From contig JAHZKM010000022.1 in the NCBI GenBank assembly GCA_022600395.1, forward strand, positions 1 through 6,640: a stretch of 6,640 nucleotides of DNA, given 5' to 3'. Made by a program: the position numbers and the translations under genes. Below are positions 6,269-6,640 of the stretch, piece by piece. This DNA comes from Pseudomonadota bacterium. Its GTDB lineage: Bacteria; Pseudomonadota; Gammaproteobacteria; PS1; Pseudothioglobaceae. The notes beneath the pieces were generated by a model, which saw only the letters and a program-made list of their open reading frames with translations, did no database searches and was not told the origin of the DNA. Numbering within the stretch: the stretch's first letter is position 1; each line of letters begins with the position of its first letter.

Positions 6269-6640
6269 ACTTGGTGATTCTATTAATAGAAAGCATATCA
6301 TACTTACTGCTTATTGCATGTTAGGTTTTGGCGCAGCTGTGAGTGGTTTAGGGCAAAGCTTTATGGAAGTTATTATAGGTCGAGGGTTGATGGGAGTAGG
6401 TGCTGGCTTATTAGCACCGCAAAGTATGGCGTACATCTCTATCTTGTTTGCAAAAGGTGGTCGAGGTATGGCTCTCGGGATCTGGGGTGCTGTGGCGGGT
6501 ATTGCTACGGCAACTGGGCCTGTCGTCACACAAGTTTTTTTAACGTCTGCCAGTTGGCGCTGGGTAATGTGGGTTAACATACCGCTAGCAGTGATTTGTT
6601 TAATAATAGCAATTAGTTCTTTACCAAACCACTCTGGTCA
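6242..6640 (+). CDS. MFS transporter of the DHA2 (EmrB/QacA-like) type, internal fragment
   Basis: An open frame with codons at 6243, 6246 and so on runs without a stop to the window end (about 132 codons). It lacks both the transporter's start and its end. It starts within or just after TM2, then shows motif A in the TM2-TM3 loop ([11 protein letters not shown]), TM3, motif B in TM4 ([18 protein letters not shown]), motif C in TM5 ([15 protein letters not shown]) and the [13 protein letters not shown] start of TM6. This pattern is typical of 14-TM proton-driven drug exporters such as EmrB. The substrate cannot be told. The usual DR of motif A (GKLGDR.GRK) reads DSINRK here. By hand count GC is about 45%, against about 36% for the start of secY, so it may come from a different genomic context. 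It is in a different frame from secY, so it is not a fusion protein. No promoter or ribosome-binding site for it exists in the window. Confidence 0.88.

Noticed and set aside
6311..6580. Open frames on the reverse strand and in another forward frame (6314-6577) beyond the junction
   Set aside because: The third frame shows clear MFS motifs A, B and C and the [10 protein letters not shown] segment, so these two are shadows of it.
5060..6640. A natural SecY-MFS fusion protein
   Set aside because: The two reading frames differ, and the SecY frame ends in TAA at 6266-6268 after eight unrelated residues.
1..6640. Genome-wide reassignment of UAA to an amino acid
   Set aside because: Most genes in the window terminate at TAA at the family-expected position and two use TGA. 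Only two internal TAA codons exist, so reassignment is not supported here.

Overview
This window is an almost gap-free run of ribosomal protein genes, all on the + strand. It is the classic bacterial S10-spc gene order: rpsC (3' end only), rplP, rpmC, rpsQ, rplN, rplX, rplE, rpsN, rpsH, rplF, rplR, rpsE, rpmD, rplO, secY. The proteins align residue by residue with recalled E. coli and other gammaproteobacterial sequences, for example L16 with the VRMGKGKG segment around Arg81, the 101-residue zinc-free S14, and SecY. The DNA is AT-rich (roughly 36-40% GC where I counted by hand) with A/T-ending codons. The best reading is an AT-rich gammaproteobacterium. A marine or symbiotic sulphur-oxidiser-like lineage (SUP05/Thioglobus type) is possible, but that is only an impression.

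Layout: positions 1-967 are the end of the S10 cluster (S3 tail, L16, L29, S17). Positions 993-5056 are the spc cluster (L14, L24, L5, S14, S8, L6, L18, S5, L30, L15). Positions 5060-6241 are most of secY, the protein-export channel. Genes overlap by 1-4 bases or are separated by at most about 40 bases, and nearly all have a recognisable Shine-Dalgarno sequence. This indicates one co-transcribed and translationally coupled unit. There is no room for a promoter between S17 and L14, where E. coli keeps its spc promoter.

Three things break the ordinary picture. (1) rplF has an in-frame TAA at 3427-3429, with the rest of L6, including its YKGKG signature, intact in the same frame behind it. (2) rplR has ATG followed directly by TAA at 3528-3533, then a complete and conserved L18 frame to 3875. 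(3) secY is intact until codon 394 (VPFYF, about 6241), then switches abruptly and out of frame into the middle of a DHA2-type major facilitator (EmrB/QacA-like) gene that runs off the window end. The last ~42 residues of SecY (TM10 and cytoplasmic tail), rpmJ, and the start of the transporter are all missing. All three affect genes essential in other bacteria. The conservative explanation is base errors and a chimeric join in the assembly. The alternatives are a decaying second copy of the cluster, a true rearrangement, or recoding of UAA. I see no clear new biological system here. The paired in-frame UAA codons and the secY/MFS join are what deserve checking.
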